Shown: positions 1 through 12,000, counted from the stretch's first letter. The stretch: DNA of 64,000 nucleotides from Zhengitettix transpicula (GCA_037074705.1 CM073591.1:186087432-186151431); one strand, 5' to 3'. The notes: generated from the sequence alone by a model not told the origin. Made by a program: numbers and translations.

Positions 1-634
1 GATGTTCGAATTGGCCTCTGATTTATGTTACTTCAAGACTAAATACCAGGGTATATCCAAAAGTGAGAGTTTACAACATCTCAAAGCTAGAACAAGAAAA
101 TGACAAAAAGAAGTGGAATTCTTCTGAATATATCTTTGAAAGTAATACAAATTGCAAGCTAAGTGGTCTGTAAGCATAAGTTCGTTATTACAGTATATCA
201 CTATCATCCCATTGCAATTCCACTATAAAATTTGTACCAGATGTATGGAACATTAGTATACAAAAAATATTCTTTTCTTACTTTCAAGAAATATACATAC
301 TCAAGGTGTAATAATTATTTTGGTGGCACTGAACTATTAATTTAATAAAACCTTTCCAAGTGATTTCAAAGAGTTTTAAAATGAAAATAAATAAATTCTC
401 TCGTTTTATATGAACTGATAAAAGTAATATTTTTGCATTTTCTCGACAGTACTTTTAGTTTATTGGTTGATTAACTAAAAATTACAAGTACGAAACACAT
501 AGTCAGAGTTATTAATTTTATTTGAATTACTCAAGGCGAACCTAAAATATGAATTTACTATATTTTATTTGATGTGGTATTATTTTTTTAAATAGTCAGA
601 ACTTGTGGTAAAAATAACTTGTACCTAAACTTTC
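1..634. other. AT-rich DNA without a recognisable gene
   Basis: I see no open frame with family resemblance, no RNA gene and no repeat shared with the rest of the window. Composition is strongly A+T, like most unique stretches here. Confidence 0.6.
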
Positions 635-950
635 AATAAAACCAATTCAGTCTTCAAAAATCCTTTATTCTAGTTCATCAAAAAACAGAAGTTTTCGGCA
701 AACTTATGACATGCCCATCTGCAAACAACTTAAAAACCATTTATATACATATCCATATCTCATCATCCTTCTAAAGCACATATTCTTCATTGATGACTAC
801 CGTTATTTAAATTAATTAACAGGGTTTACAGGCTCACACTTGCAAAAATCACAATTTACGAATATTTAACTAGATTAACAGAAAGGCTTGTTTATTCTGT
901 TCCTTGATGAACAAGAATAAAGGATTGTTGAAGACTAAATTGGTTTTATT
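635..950. repeat. Fold-back repeat with about 56-bp inverted arms
   Basis: The stretch 635-690 reappears as its reverse complement at 895-950, with roughly five matches in six over 56 positions by eye. About 200 bp separate the arms. Shared words include ATAAAACCAATT, AATCCTTTATTCT and GTTCATCAA. The layout fits a small fold-back transposon (MITE-like) or two opposed copies of a short repeat. I could not identify a clear target-site duplication, and the arms do not match the mariner ends elsewhere in the window. Confidence 0.6.
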
Positions 951-1109
951 TAAATTTTTGGCACTAGAAAGTTGTTAAATATTAGTAAATTATTAAAATA
1001 ATTTTGATGCATTTGGTCATGATAAATTTATTTCAATTTGGCATTGATGAGTGAAACACCGGTTGCATGTTAACTATACTTTTTTTTATCGTTGTTCTTC
1101 CCATTATCT

Positions 1110-1300
1110 TATCCGTTTTCGTAGGTGTGGCAAACTTAACAAGAGAGACGGCTCATGAGCTGCGTGTGGGCGATGTGCGGGGGCGGTGGAGGGGATCCGG
1201 GTTCGTGCCCAGAACAGTCGCAGATGGCTGCCGTCTTCCCAAGGCTGCGAGAGGATTGCCTCCAACTGCTGCTGTTTCGTTAATAGGAACAGTTGCGTAA
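1110..1300. other. GC-richer patch of unknown origin
   Basis: A sharp rise in G+C interrupts AT-rich DNA. It contains GGGTTCGTGCCC near 1208, which resembles a tRNA B-box, but I cannot build convincing anticodon or acceptor arms around it. It may be the head of an old tRNA-derived repeat. A 77-codon open frame runs through it but shows no recognisable protein. Confidence 0.3.
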
Positions 1301-3729
1301 CTAAAGATGGTTTCTAGATAAAGCACAGATGTTGTTACAGGTCTAGAAGGTCATCAGGAAACATATATTTCGTTTTTAATTTGTGACCGTAGCGCCTTGT
1401 TAAATTAATGCGAAACTCTATAACCTGTATAATTATAACACTTCTAGAATTGTTGCCTATCATGGAGGCAAATTTCTCCATTCAGAAAATAGTTTTCTAT
1501 CGAGAATTGAGAATACGCATTATCCTTAAGTCTCACTGGCAGCGCGAGAGAAGTTACACATTTTATTTTGCTCGGCCGAAAATAGATGTCGTGACAAACC
1601 AAATATCATTCAATTAATATGTTGGAGTAAAATGAAACGTTTGACACGAAAATGGTGTTTCAACTTAATACGTGACAACGTATTTTGACGTTTGCGTTGA
1701 CTACAGAAGTCAGGATGTTGTGAAATAGTCTCATCATCAGGCTTGATATCGGTGATGAGACTCCACCATTCAACACCGTTGAGTAATAGGGGTTGATACT
1801 CGACACATCAGAATCGTTTGGAAAATCTTAAATGGAAGAAATTCTTCAATATATCTCCGAGAGTTCTAAACGAATCGCTCAACGGTAGTTGTTAAATTAA
1901 CCAATTTTAGGTATCAAGCGTTAATGTGAAAATATTGTCTAGAGGATTTACGTTTTCCAAAGTTCCGAATCGTATTGACGACTTCCGCTGATGAAATATT
2001 AATTGAAGCGGAGGTTTAATATAAATCGCGTTGTTAACGTAGGGTCTTTTCTAAGTAAATCTTAGCTCAATAATTTGGGGAAAAAAGTCATTTGAATTTA
2101 TGAAAATAAACCAAAAATGACCGGATGTATGTGGTTATTATAATTGTGTAAGAGGAAAAACCAAGACTCATTCGTGCGGTCCCTCTGCAATTACAACGTT
2201 CTCATGAAAAAGCCGAGGAAACTGATGCTTTACTTTAATCGAGTAATTTTCCCTTAAGATCCGCAGGTTTCGGAGGCTAGCCTTGGGTTTTCTTTAGTCC
2301 GTTCCTAAACTGACAGCCGTGTCGGAAGAAAGAATACGCGAAACCTGAACAGGAGTGAGTCTACTTTCACTGTTCCACGAGGAAACTACCTGGAACCACT
2401 TGCGGCCGGATTTTCATTTGCATAGGAACACTTCCGTATTATACGAATTACAGGTGCTAAATCAAAATGTTAACGTCGAATCATTTATTGAAACTATACC
2501 ATCCAATAAATTATTTGTTAAGTTTTGTCGTCAAATAATTATTTTGCAAAGGAAGTATGGCCTCATATAATGAATCTTAAATAAAATGACAGAAATGAAA
2601 ATGCAATTACTTAGTCCAACAATATTCATCCATTTTTATTACAGCAGTAGCTCGGTCATTTAGAATATTTTATGTGAACATCAACCCCTAAAACCGTAGA
2701 ACCTTCACCAATCTCGGTCCTTCTGATAAATTTATAATTAACCCTTGTCATCACCAACTGAACTTCTCAATAGACATAGGAAGAGTTGTTTTTGCATTAT
2801 TTGTTTCTTTTTCCACCCCAGCCCCATACAGTGTTCCGTCCCTTTCCGGGATTGAAATTACATTTAAACTACTGTAAAGTTTTTACTTATTTATTTATGG
2901 GTGCAGTTGCAGGAAATAAACTTTTGAAAATTAAAATATTAACATACATTTAGTTATTTTACAATAATATATGCACAGAAATGTAATTAAATAAAGAAAC
3001 AAAATTAGATTATTTAGTGTGGCTCCGGCTCTTTACACTTTATGTTAATTATGTAAAGCTCAGTCACGTGAACTTCACTATGAGACGATAATGGGCCTAA
3101 CTACAAGCATTATATTGGCAGGAAAAAACCATTACGCACGAAATTTTTGTCATACGACAAATAAATTTCGTCGGATACTACCGTCTCGTACTTGAGGATG
3201 GGCTCCACACCGAAACGTCTCGCTGCAAAAATCCGATGTCGATAAACTCATAGACAATTGTCCTTTTACAGCCCAGCACAGATATGGGTTGATTTGATAC
3301 GGAGATAATCTAGAAAATCACTCTGTGTGGGGTAATAAAGACACCGCAAAATTATAGTGAAGATATAAATTCTTAAAACTTCTCGTTCTAAGGTTGATAG
3401 TTTTTAAATAACTGTGTTGGACTAAAAAGTCTCTTTTCCATATATTTAGTTCTTTAATAAACCAGACCACAATTTTATGTGACAATGAGGTGTGATTGTG
3501 TATCTCATTTATAATTTATAAGGATACAATTATCCTTAAGACCAAATACAAAGTTTGCATCAAGAGAAAAAGAACTTGCTTCCGTAAACCAGCAACTGTT
3601 GGTCAGAGAGGAGCTGAAAAGGGCCAACGCAGATGGGCAGTTTTGCATGGGGACAGCAAAACGAACTGGACTGTCGGAGAGAGACGATCGAGTTTGGCAA
3701 GGTGCATCTGGATGCACAAAAAATACGCT
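1301..3729. other. AT-rich DNA without a recognisable gene
   Basis: Only short chance frames are present, the longest about 105 codons around 3496-3813. The piece around 3590-3720 is slightly richer in G+C and adjoins a dispersed repeat, so it may belong to the same unidentified element. Confidence 0.5.
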
Positions 3730-3912
3730 GTTATGCTCATCCAGATGGTTGAGGATTGCAGAGCTTCAGATCAAATAAGTTCTGAAGGCGACGAATTGCC
3801 ACGAGACTGCTGAGGAAGGTGTCGCTAAAATTGCCTGGATGATTCAGGAAAAGGAGATAAAATATTCTCGGAATGATGATTATCAGTAGAAGACAAGAGA
3901 AAAAGAAACGCC
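3730..3912 (+). repeat. Unclassified dispersed repeat, copy 1
   Basis: This segment matches 16284-16445 in the same orientation. Shared words include CATCCAGATGGTTGAGGAT, AGAGCTTC, GATCAAATA and GAGACTGC. By eye about 80% of positions agree with small indels. No poly(A), TIR or protein motif identifies the class. Confidence 0.6.
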
Positions 3913-4365
3913 GCTTGCCGTTTTCCGATAAAGGCAAGATATGATAACAAAGATATCCTGATAGTATAATGATGACAAATCTTATAAAATAAATTTATAA
4001 ACAGCCACAAGAATTTACTAAGATTACAAGAGTGTCAGAAAATACAAATTTATTTGACAATGTAATTAAAATATTTATAGAATCGCTGGTGCATGTGAAA
4101 ATAATGGTTTTAATAATGATAGCAATAACAATGAAAATGCTGTTAGGATTTCAGAAAATACATTAATTCTGTAGGATAGATAATGGTTTATATAAAAAAT
4201 ATGTCTGAATATTTAATACCGGTGTCCAGTATTAGTAACAAATTGAGATAAAAGTGTTTACATCAATACCATTAACAATGATGAAGATTATCATAAGGAT
4301 AACTTTAAATGTAACATAATAATGGTTAATTTAACACGTGAAATAAATTCTGTTGAGAAATTTGA

Positions 4366-4596
4366 AATTATGCAATATTTGTTCAGATACCTGTAAGGAA
4401 AATTTTAAATAATGTATTAGATCATTATTATGATAACAGTGACTTCGACGTAAGCTATGATATACTGCTTAATGACCAGTACAAATGTGATATTGGTGAA
4501 TTGGTTATAGAAAACTTAAATGAAATAGTTGCAGCAAAAGTGTCCAATTACTTTGAAGATATTGTTGATGATGCAAGTAAGAAAACTTTTAAATGA
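4366..4596 (+). other. Candidate exon or decayed coding segment, unknown product
   Basis: The frame is open for 76 codons with no ATG and ends in TGA at 4594-4596. Its translation is acidic and protein-like, with repeated charged and leucine-rich stretches, unlike the low-complexity frames around it. A splice-acceptor-like TTTGTTCAG ends at 4386 and a donor-like GTAAGA begins near 4576, so an internal exon of about 190 bp is possible. I recognise no domain. It could equally be a fragment of a transposon ORF, because the neighbouring frames are broken by stops. Confidence 0.3.
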
Positions 4597-6054
4597 TATT
4601 ATCGAATTTGACCTTGGAATAAAACATTACAGCATGTTCATGATAAACAAAGTATTACAGCCAGTGAAATAGAAGATGGGATTTACGTTTGTAAAAAACG
4701 ATGCGAAATTAATAAACATTTGGTGAAGGACTGAAAGTTAAAGTGAATCTGCAAGTAAGAAGAGGAGTTGGGAGACAGAGCAAGCCGTATGTCAACACGA
4801 GAGGATGATGCAAGATCAACTGAGAAAAGAGAATTTGAAATATTTGACTGAACGACTCTGGGACTAAATTTAGTTTATGTCAACTTTGAATCAACCAAAT
4901 TTGGTGGGTGGATATATGTAATGCATCACATTACATTAAACTCGTAACAGTGCTCAGCGGGAGATGGATTCGATAAGGTTTGACGAATTCATGCAGCTAA
5001 TTCTGGTGTGAAGAAGCGTTTGAATGAAAATGAATGAATCTATCTGCGAGTGAGTATTAAGTCACCATGTTTGCATTACGAATACTATCATCTCTAAGGT
5101 GACATCTTTGACATTGGAATCTTAGGAAGTAATTATTGTCTTTGAAGTATTATCTATCTTTGTTGTTGTTCTTTTGAATGTCGAGAATAAAGTTTTTTTT
5201 AAAAAAAAATCAAATGTAAAATGATCTTATATGTGTGTCGATGATCCTATAATAAAAAGGGAAAAGTAAGTAAACGCATACAGATTTACAATAAAATGCG
5301 AGTAAATATATATTTTTTTACACTAAAATCCGGGAATTTGACACCGCCAACAGGAAAAGTTACTCTGAGATCCAGCCAGATCTCCGAATACCCGGAAACT
5401 CACCTGCCGCCAGAGGATGGTCTCGGAAGCAGACAACTATAAAAACAGGTGTGTTCGTGTTTTTGAACTGAGATGAGTATGACCATCTTCTGCTACACGA
5501 CACTCGCAGGTCATGATCACTTTGATATAATTTAATAACTTGTGTCTCATATAAATGTCCTGAGAAAAGTAAATGCCCCTTTATAATAAATAAATAATTC
5601 AAAATTAAACACTTGTGTGATAAAATAATACAACATTCATCGGTCATACCATAAGCTAAATAAACTCAATATAATTCACGTACACGTGTGTAAAGAATTT
5701 TTCTCTATACCATTGCACACACAAGGCTCGTGTATTAACTATAGCATTTGGTTGTCAGAAGAAATAGTCTGCCCACTATACAGCATTAAATTGTCTCAGT
5801 GTGTACAAAATTTGGTCGCAATTGCTCCACGAGATTAAATTTGTATGTGAAACATCAAATATTATTTGTTAGAAGATTTGATTTGTATTACTAAAGTATT
5901 TATGATTTAGATGAAACATGGCTATTTATTGATTGAATTTATACTCGTACCATGACGTACATTATGTATATGAATTACATTTAGTTTTGCCTACCAAAAA
6001 ACTCATGGTCGCCATTTTGCTGTATTATTTCTATTTTCCGTGGAGATGTAGGGT
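4597..6054. other. AT-rich DNA without a recognisable gene
   Basis: No family-like frame, repeat or RNA gene is seen. A 95-codon minus-strand frame at 5360-5647 has no recognisable features. Confidence 0.5.
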
Positions 6055-6480
6055 ATGCACAGCTCCCGACTTGGAGGGAATATATGGTAAAGTCGTCCTT
6101 GAGTTGATGCCAGTTCAGGATGACGCGTTTGAAAGACATGGCTCGTCTTTCAGACTTTGGTTTCTTTAAAAATGGGGACCAGCCCCGCGCCCGCTGGTCC
6201 CTGCATGACGGCCAACCAGATCTACCGCCGCCTCTGCTTCCGTCGGCACAGACCGCCGGGCTAGCCCCGACGTCTTGCTCCCGTTCCGCACACGGGGTTC
6301 CATTCCACAGGTGGGGCGAGACCAAGGTTGGATTACCGTCCCCAGGGGACCTTCGCCCAAGACCTCGGTCTCAACCCCTCCGGTGGAATGGGCTCCGAGC
6401 TCTGGAGCGGCCACTTTATATACCCACTAAAACAATACTTAGCTCGTCTCCACGGTTTCCATCAGCACGTCACGAGCAGA
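6055..6480. other. GC- and CpG-rich island of unknown origin
   Basis: About 400 bp are clearly GC-rich and CpG-rich between AT-rich flanks. Several frames stay open through it on both strands (6120-6545 on plus, 5981-6325 and 6166-6414 on minus), as expected from low stop-codon density. The translations are rich in P, R and G and match no family I know. It may be a retroelement 5' region or a CpG-island promoter. The end, near 6465-6485, has GAGCAGACGACAG, which also occurs near 13652-13664. Confidence 0.35.
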
Positions 6481-6519
6481 CGACAGCAGCTTCACAGATA
6501 ATATTTACAAAAAAAGGTA

Positions 6520-7462
6520 TTGTATATTTATGGTATCCGGAATAATATTAACTGCACCACATGACATTTACGCCAAGTATGGTGTAAAATAAAGTTTTTG
6601 TCCGACAGTAACTCTGTGCAGTAACCGGATACATAAATTTATTTATCGCAAGCAACTTGTAATTTTTAAAATATATCTTTCAAGTCAAAGATCACAGTAA
6701 GATCACAATTTTGATAAACAAGAATAAATTGAGTTTTTTCGAATTTATCAGTTTTTCGTCATATATTATCTTCTGAATATAAATTTATATGATTTATGCA
6801 TATTTTCCTAATAAAAAATATACCAATTTGTTCCGCATACTCTCTTGTAACGCTTGGACCAATTTAAGTCAGGTTACACATATAAAAACATAAGGAACCT
6901 CCATTGGTTACTGGCGTTGCCCGACTATTTATTTATGTTAGCCCGGTAATGTAATTAATTCACAGTGATCTCTTGGTCAACATGCGTCAACAAAACCTTA
7001 TCTTTCGTTGAACATTAACCCCTTAATGGTTTATGCTGATAGGTGGCTAGTTTCTAATTAACAGAGATGATGACTGACAGTAATGTAATCGACTCAAGAA
7101 TTCTCCTGGTTCATTTAATAAGCACGATACCGTACACGTAAGAGTCTAAAACACCTCATTTTGGTTTTGGATTGTTAATTACTTATTTTATAAATTCTTT
7201 GATTGTTCTATACCTATCAAGCCCAAGTAAACGACCCTGAGAGAATTGTTATCAAATTACTAAACTTTGAGATTAAATGTAGTTAGCCACCGAGCAAATG
7301 TCGTAAATTGTCTTGTAAAGGTTTTTGATTTATTTAGAAGGCCCAATAAATTATAAATAAAATATTTGTTTGTTAACGTGCCAACGTAAGGTAAATTAAT
7401 TGTATCATTAATTAAATAAATTTTGTTTGTTAATTCATTCATTTAATTATAAATTAATCAAT

Positions 7463-7465
<3 letters not shown>
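6520..7465 (+). mobile_element. LTR-retroelement remnant: LTR, primer site and short tail
   Basis: The stretch around 7200-7240 (CAAGCCCAAGTAAACGACCCTGAGAG region) resembles the end part of the LTR at 26531-27505 read on the minus strand. A primer-binding-like sequence follows at 7373-7390. About 75 bp of AT-rich tail then end in ATACA at 7465, directly before a (TA)n run. This is the same order seen at 26412-27505. The left boundary is uncertain; I see no clear TG start and the value given is approximate. No gag or pol is present. Confidence 0.45.
7373..7390 (+). other. Degenerate primer-binding-like site
   Basis: The sequence TAACGTGCCAACGTAAGG aligns with the clearer primer sites at 26509-26527 and 39076-39093, and the following AAATTA is also shared with the 26.5-kb copy. 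It lies where a tRNA primer site should be, just after the LTR end. Confidence 0.4.

Positions 7466-7503
<38 letters not shown>
7466..7503. repeat. (TA)n microsatellite
   Basis: An uninterrupted alternating AT run of about 38 bp. Its left border, ATACA then ATATAT, is the same border seen at the LTR ends near 27505, 56769 and 58533. Confidence 0.9.
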
Positions 7504-7507
<4 letters not shown>

Positions 7508-8064
7508 AATTATCTAACAATCTTTATCTTTTGTCTATTCCGTCCATATTTTCCATTAAAGTATAGAAATAACAGATAATTTACTCGTGAGGTTTCTTTT
7601 CCCAGTTTGGTACACACTTAGGTGGTATCGTGACATGTAACAGATTGCTGATACGGCGAATTTCTGTTCAATGAATGCTTGCTGTTCATGCAAGTAAGTA
7701 TGGGTGTTCAATAAGGTATAATGGATACGTAGAAGTCGCTCCTGAACATATTCTTGTGCAATCAATTTCTCATTATATTACGCGGATACTCTAGAAGGCG
7801 GGTCCATAACAGAGACAAATAAATACTTCACAAGTTGCTCAGAAACCCATATCTTCTGTGTATAATAATAGACTTTGAAGAAAGATTCGATAATTCGATT
7901 ACTGGACCTGAAATAATAAAGATGACTTCAAGAAACGCTGATGTTACAATTCTCTGGGTAATTATAATCCATATTACAATTTCTTCCCAATGCCGTTATC
8001 GCTTGTTGAGTGGAACGATCACAAAAATGAGATATTCGCCTTTCAGTAGATCTATACGATTGAA

Positions 8065-8190
8065 AACTGTGTATACAATATGCTTCCCTTTCTATATTGG
8101 TCTGATGAATTCAGCGTTCTAGCATGCCTAATTTGCCTAAAAAAGACAGGTGGTCATAATAATCTGGTTAGTCAGTGTATATCATAGTAT
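8065..8190 (-). repeat. Second copy of the Tc1-like element's 5' flank
   Basis: This piece aligns with 10440-10575, which lies just upstream of the Tc1-like transposase start on the minus strand. Shared words include ATGCTTCCC/CTGCTTCCC, TTTTATATCGGTCTG-like text and AATAATCTGGT. It is probably the end of a second, even more decayed copy. The frame at 7835-8122 covering it does not read as transposase. Confidence 0.45.
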
Positions 8191-8599
8191 TCCATGTTGG
8201 AATTTACACGATCAAGTACCTTTAAAAGGACCACTAATATTTTAGTTGCTATTATTTTTTTATTCATAGAATTATGTTTTTCTATAAAAATTATCTGCGT
8301 TTACCAAAAGGACCTCCCGCAATTCATTTGTAAATAAACCAAGAAGATCTAAAATCCTGCTACATGAAGCCAAGCTATAGAGCATATAGTCCTGATATTC
8401 AACTATTAATTGAATAAGATTTAAGCCAGTTAACTATGTTATTATCCAGTTGTTTGGTGATATCAGTTATTTTCATATGCTTTTGAAGATATTGGTAAAC
8501 GACGCCATTTAACAGTCTTTGAACGTGAGATGATAATTGGCGGTCGTTGGCCATGGAACATGTATCAGTGAAATAAATCCAACTCAAATTATATGTTCA

Positions 8600-9090
8600 C
8601 CGTACGCAGCATCGTGTGGGATATGGAGAGCCGAACAGTTTTGCAGGACATCCAATCCCATGTACGTGGGTAACGGTCTCATTGCTTTCAGATTTCATGT
8701 ATGGGAGAGGTTGCGAAAGCACCCTAGAACCGTGACTATTCGTGGTAGTTGGAGAAATCCTGTTGACAATAGAACTCTGGTAGAGAGGCCTTTCCGCGGT
8801 TGCGGCACGTGGGAAGAAGGAAAGGAGGAATGGAGGACGCGTGGTTCTTCTGGGGGCCTTTCTGAGAAGCTACCATCCGGTCATGCCAGAGGTAGTGGAG
8901 TTTGACTCAAGGTCTTCTGGGTTGTGGAAGGTGTTGATGACCCCACCACCAACCGCACTCCTGGAGACTAAGGTGTCGAGTGAAGGGGACTCGTCAGCAC
9001 CTCTAATTCTCCTCGTACCAATAGCCTGTTACTACAAGTTTCAATGGCCTTCGGGCAATAAGCTATTGGCAGTCGCGCACTGGTAGAAAA
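8600..9090. other. GC-richer segment with unassigned open frames
   Basis: Two overlapping plus-strand frames (8537-8905, 122 codons; 8841-9086, 81 codons) run through a region richer in G+C than its flanks. Neither translation shows a domain, signal peptide or known transposon motif. A further open frame without recognisable features runs at 9230-9399. I cannot tell whether this is an exon or a decayed element. Confidence 0.3.
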
Positions 9091-9465
9091 TCATGAAATT
9101 AAGAAATAATTTTGGTTGCAAAACAAGTGGCGTTTTTGGTTTGACTGAGTTCTAGAATTTATTGAAGGACGGAAGTGAGAGCGAAAGTGGGCGGACCATC
9201 CGGAGAAGGGTTCCAGACAGGAAGGAATAAAGTGCAGTCTGGATAGCAGGACATTGACTCCAGCAGTGAGTGGAGGAAGTTAATGGACAGTTTCCCGAGA
9301 GAGGAAATACTATTGGAGAGTTATACTATTGTGGGTGGGACGAGTATGCGGAATCGAATCCCAATAGAAGAGCAGAGAAATGAAATAATGAAGAATTAAA
9401 GCCTGCAGTGTAGAAATTGTAGCTGTTACAGCCACTTACAGCTATTTAATTTCACGTTGATAAAT

Positions 9466-10394
9466 TTATTGGGAGTCGCATGCGACTCTCGGTGCCACAT
9501 TTCCCACCGTTGGTATATACAAAAACAATAGTGCGATGATTCTTCTTGACGTTGACTCCATGAAATGAAAGGCAAATAATCTATAACTAAGCCTAAGGAA
9601 TATCACTGTCAATCTGTGTGAGATTTTATCCAGATACCGGATGGCTCTTTCAACTTCGTCCCACAAATGATCAATTGGATTGATATATGGTGACAGTGGG
9701 GGTCACCTAAGCCAAGTGAAATCACCCACAAATTCCTGAAACATCTCCTGCACAATACGAGCACCGTGGCATTTAGTATTGTCTTGATTGAAGTAGCCTT
9801 TTCCATTGTGACATGCCATCAACATATGATAAACTTGATCAGCAACAATTCTTAGAAATGGGGTGTTCTTCAGACTTCGTTACACACGATTATAAGGGCT
9901 CAAAACGTAACTCTACACACCATTTTGAATGGTTATACTCGTGCGGTCCATGATTTCGTGTTGGTTCCATCTAATTCTCAGTTAGCCCTCTTCAGGATGC
10001 GATTGGATGCGATTGATTCGTCGTATCACATAATTTTTGCCAATGCTCGAATGTCCAATCCTTTTGTTTCTGTACGAATTAGAGAATTTCGCAAAGGTGT
10101 TCGAACACACCTTCCAATTCCATACGACGTACAGTGTACAGTACGTTCAGAGATTATTTGATAGAAATCCTGATGAAGATCTGCAGCAATTTGATACATT
10201 GTTACCCATTTATTATCTTGAACCAGTCTCTTCCACTCTCCCGAGTATTGACGGCTGTTACACGCACGTTGAGATACAGTTTTCCTGCTAACAGACCAGT
10301 CTTTAAACACTTTAACAATTGCTGCTCTTGAACATTTATCAAATGTAGCTGTTCCTCTCATACGCGCTTCTTGGCTAAGAGCGCCAATAATCAA
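9466..10394 (-). pseudogene. Decayed Tc1-like transposase
   Basis: The protein would cut and paste its own transposon. The N-terminal part (10394 down to 10026) reads as the helix-turn-helix region, with motifs such as ISERTVHCT and CRTPLRNSLI-like text. In the middle FNQDN marks the second catalytic Asp. The C-terminal part reads NPIDHLWDEVERAIR, the usual Tc1 box just after the third catalytic residue, and ends with an ESTSRR-type tail near 9510-9560. The third residue reads as D rather than E. A stop codon (TGA) sits where a Trp is expected before PPLSP, and the frame changes between blocks. It therefore cannot encode an active enzyme. Family usual length is about 340 residues, which fits the span. 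Confidence 0.75.
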
Positions 10395-10439
10395 CCTAAG
10401 TTCAAAGGCTTTTAAATTACGTCAATTATCCACATCTTC

Positions 10440-10575
10440 ACATACAAAGCGCTGTTGGGATACACAACCTGCTTCCCGTTTTATATCGGTCTGGTCCTCT
10501 AGCGACTTCAGATAATTTTCCTACGTCAAGTGGTGTAAATAATCTGGTAATGTATACATGATTCAATATGCCAAT
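10440..10575 (-). repeat. 5' flank of the Tc1-like element
   Basis: Noncoding sequence directly upstream of the transposase relic, homologous to 8065-8190. I could not define the terminal inverted repeat or a TA duplication. Confidence 0.4.
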
Positions 10576-11054
10576 GTTTGTTTTGTTCCTATCACAATAT
10601 TATTAAATATTGTAATTTTGTAGTTAGTACGTGATTTCAGAGACAACGTCATTCAGCCGACTTCATTCTTGTGCATTGATGCAAGGGACAGAGTAAAAGG
10701 ATTGCATGGAAATGTATAAGCTTGGCAAGTATTGATTGCGTCTTTAAGTAAGTAATCGTTCTTTAAGTTTTGATCCTTAAGTTGATTCAACAGATTAGTA
10801 TATGGAAAATGTGCGACAGAACCAGGATTCAAACTCAGCATCAGCACTTTACCTGTGGTTGTTCCAACCAATCATCCCTCCTCGTCGATTCAGAGTTGGA
10901 GAGCGACTGGGTTAGATTCGAGGTCCTGTCGAGACTGTTCTAGTATAATCTAGGAATTCTCTTTATCAACCATTAATTTTGAGCTTTATTGAAAGCATTT
11001 CTTCTGTTCTTGAGCTATTTTTATTTTTGTGGGATTTGTAATCTATTCACGGAA

Positions 11055-11301
11055 TGACGTCACTGACGTTCATGAAATATCAACGATATGATTGGGTAAT
11101 CAATTAAAGATATGATGGTCGCCAACATATATTATAAATAAGGAATCGTGGAGAGATTCGTATTTTAGTTTAGCGATTTTTATTTAAGGACGAAACTAAT
11201 AAATAATGGCTGATGAACATTTTGAAGAGCCAAAACGAGCCAGGCAATCATTCAAAATTTTCTTTTTCTTGGAAATCAAAAACAGTAAACTGCCGTGGTA
11301 A
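11055..11301 (+). promoter_or_regulatory. Promoter-like cluster followed by a short reading frame
   Basis: A full CRE palindrome TGACGTCA (11055-11062) and a half site TGACGT (11064-11069) are followed by TATTATAAATAAGG near 11130 and then by ATG at 11206. That ATG opens a 31-codon frame, beginning MADEHFEEPKRAR, which stops at 11299-11301; a second frame (11213-11401) continues alongside it. The arrangement resembles the promoter and start of a DNA transposon ORF that has been frameshifted. Chance is possible in AT-rich DNA, and I recognise no family. Confidence 0.3.
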
Positions 11302-11520
11302 AGTGATTGGTATTGCTAGGCGATGCAAGATGTCTTTAAAATTAACCTCTTGGACTCTCATTATCATGCATGATTGCTTTCTTGGCAGAGTTAAACAATG
11401 ATAATGAATTTATAGTGGACCAAGAAGTGAATTCAGGCAACGTATCCTGTAGGTTGTTGTAACAAAGAACATATCATTTTCAGTCGTATATTTGCTGTAG
11501 AAAGAAGGGTCTTACAAGAT

Positions 11521-12000
11521 TAGAATAGTGACACAGCAGAGAGCGAAAACGTTGTAATGAATATTTCTTGAAAAGCGCGCTATTTCGAGGCGGAAGTTTG
11601 CTGGTGGACTCGGGCGATGGTCTCAGACCCTTTTGGGACAAAAGAACCGGAGAACGAACCGGAAAAGACCTTAAGGTTTCTGACAGCTCCAAGGAACACC
11701 AAAATCATTAGGCCTGAATAATTGAGCTCCCATAGCATCTAGTTAGCGGCCGGGCATAAAAATAAAAACATCTGCAGAAGGAGATTTCGAGAGGTCGAAA
11801 TCTGGCAGCCATGAGATTGAGCGGTCGGTGACCAGCCTCAGAAAAGTGCAGCCAATCCTGAGCACATTATGGGGGGCTCACGACCCATCCGCCACCATCC
11901 AGATGCACTCGGGCATCCCTGCACGAGACAGCGGCGCCTCCACTGCAACCAGACTGCACCAGCTCTAACCACAACGGCACGCTATCGTCTGTATCGTTTA
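11521..12000. other. GC-richer segment, possible retroelement noncoding part
   Basis: This region is richer in G+C than its surroundings and begins with a 34-bp motif (11521-11554) that recurs at 13822-13855. It lies downstream, in the minus sense, of the Pao-like coding tail at 12369-12551, so it could be that element's 3' noncoding region. No LTR boundary could be fixed. Confidence 0.25.

Noticed and set aside
7835..8122. 95-codon frame as a gene
   Set aside because: Its end overlaps the noncoding flank shared with the Tc1-like element, and the translation shows no family feature.
9925..10331. Plus-strand frames of 65-84 codons
   Set aside because: They are antisense shadows of the Tc1-like transposase, whose catalytic and DNA-binding motifs read on the minus strand.
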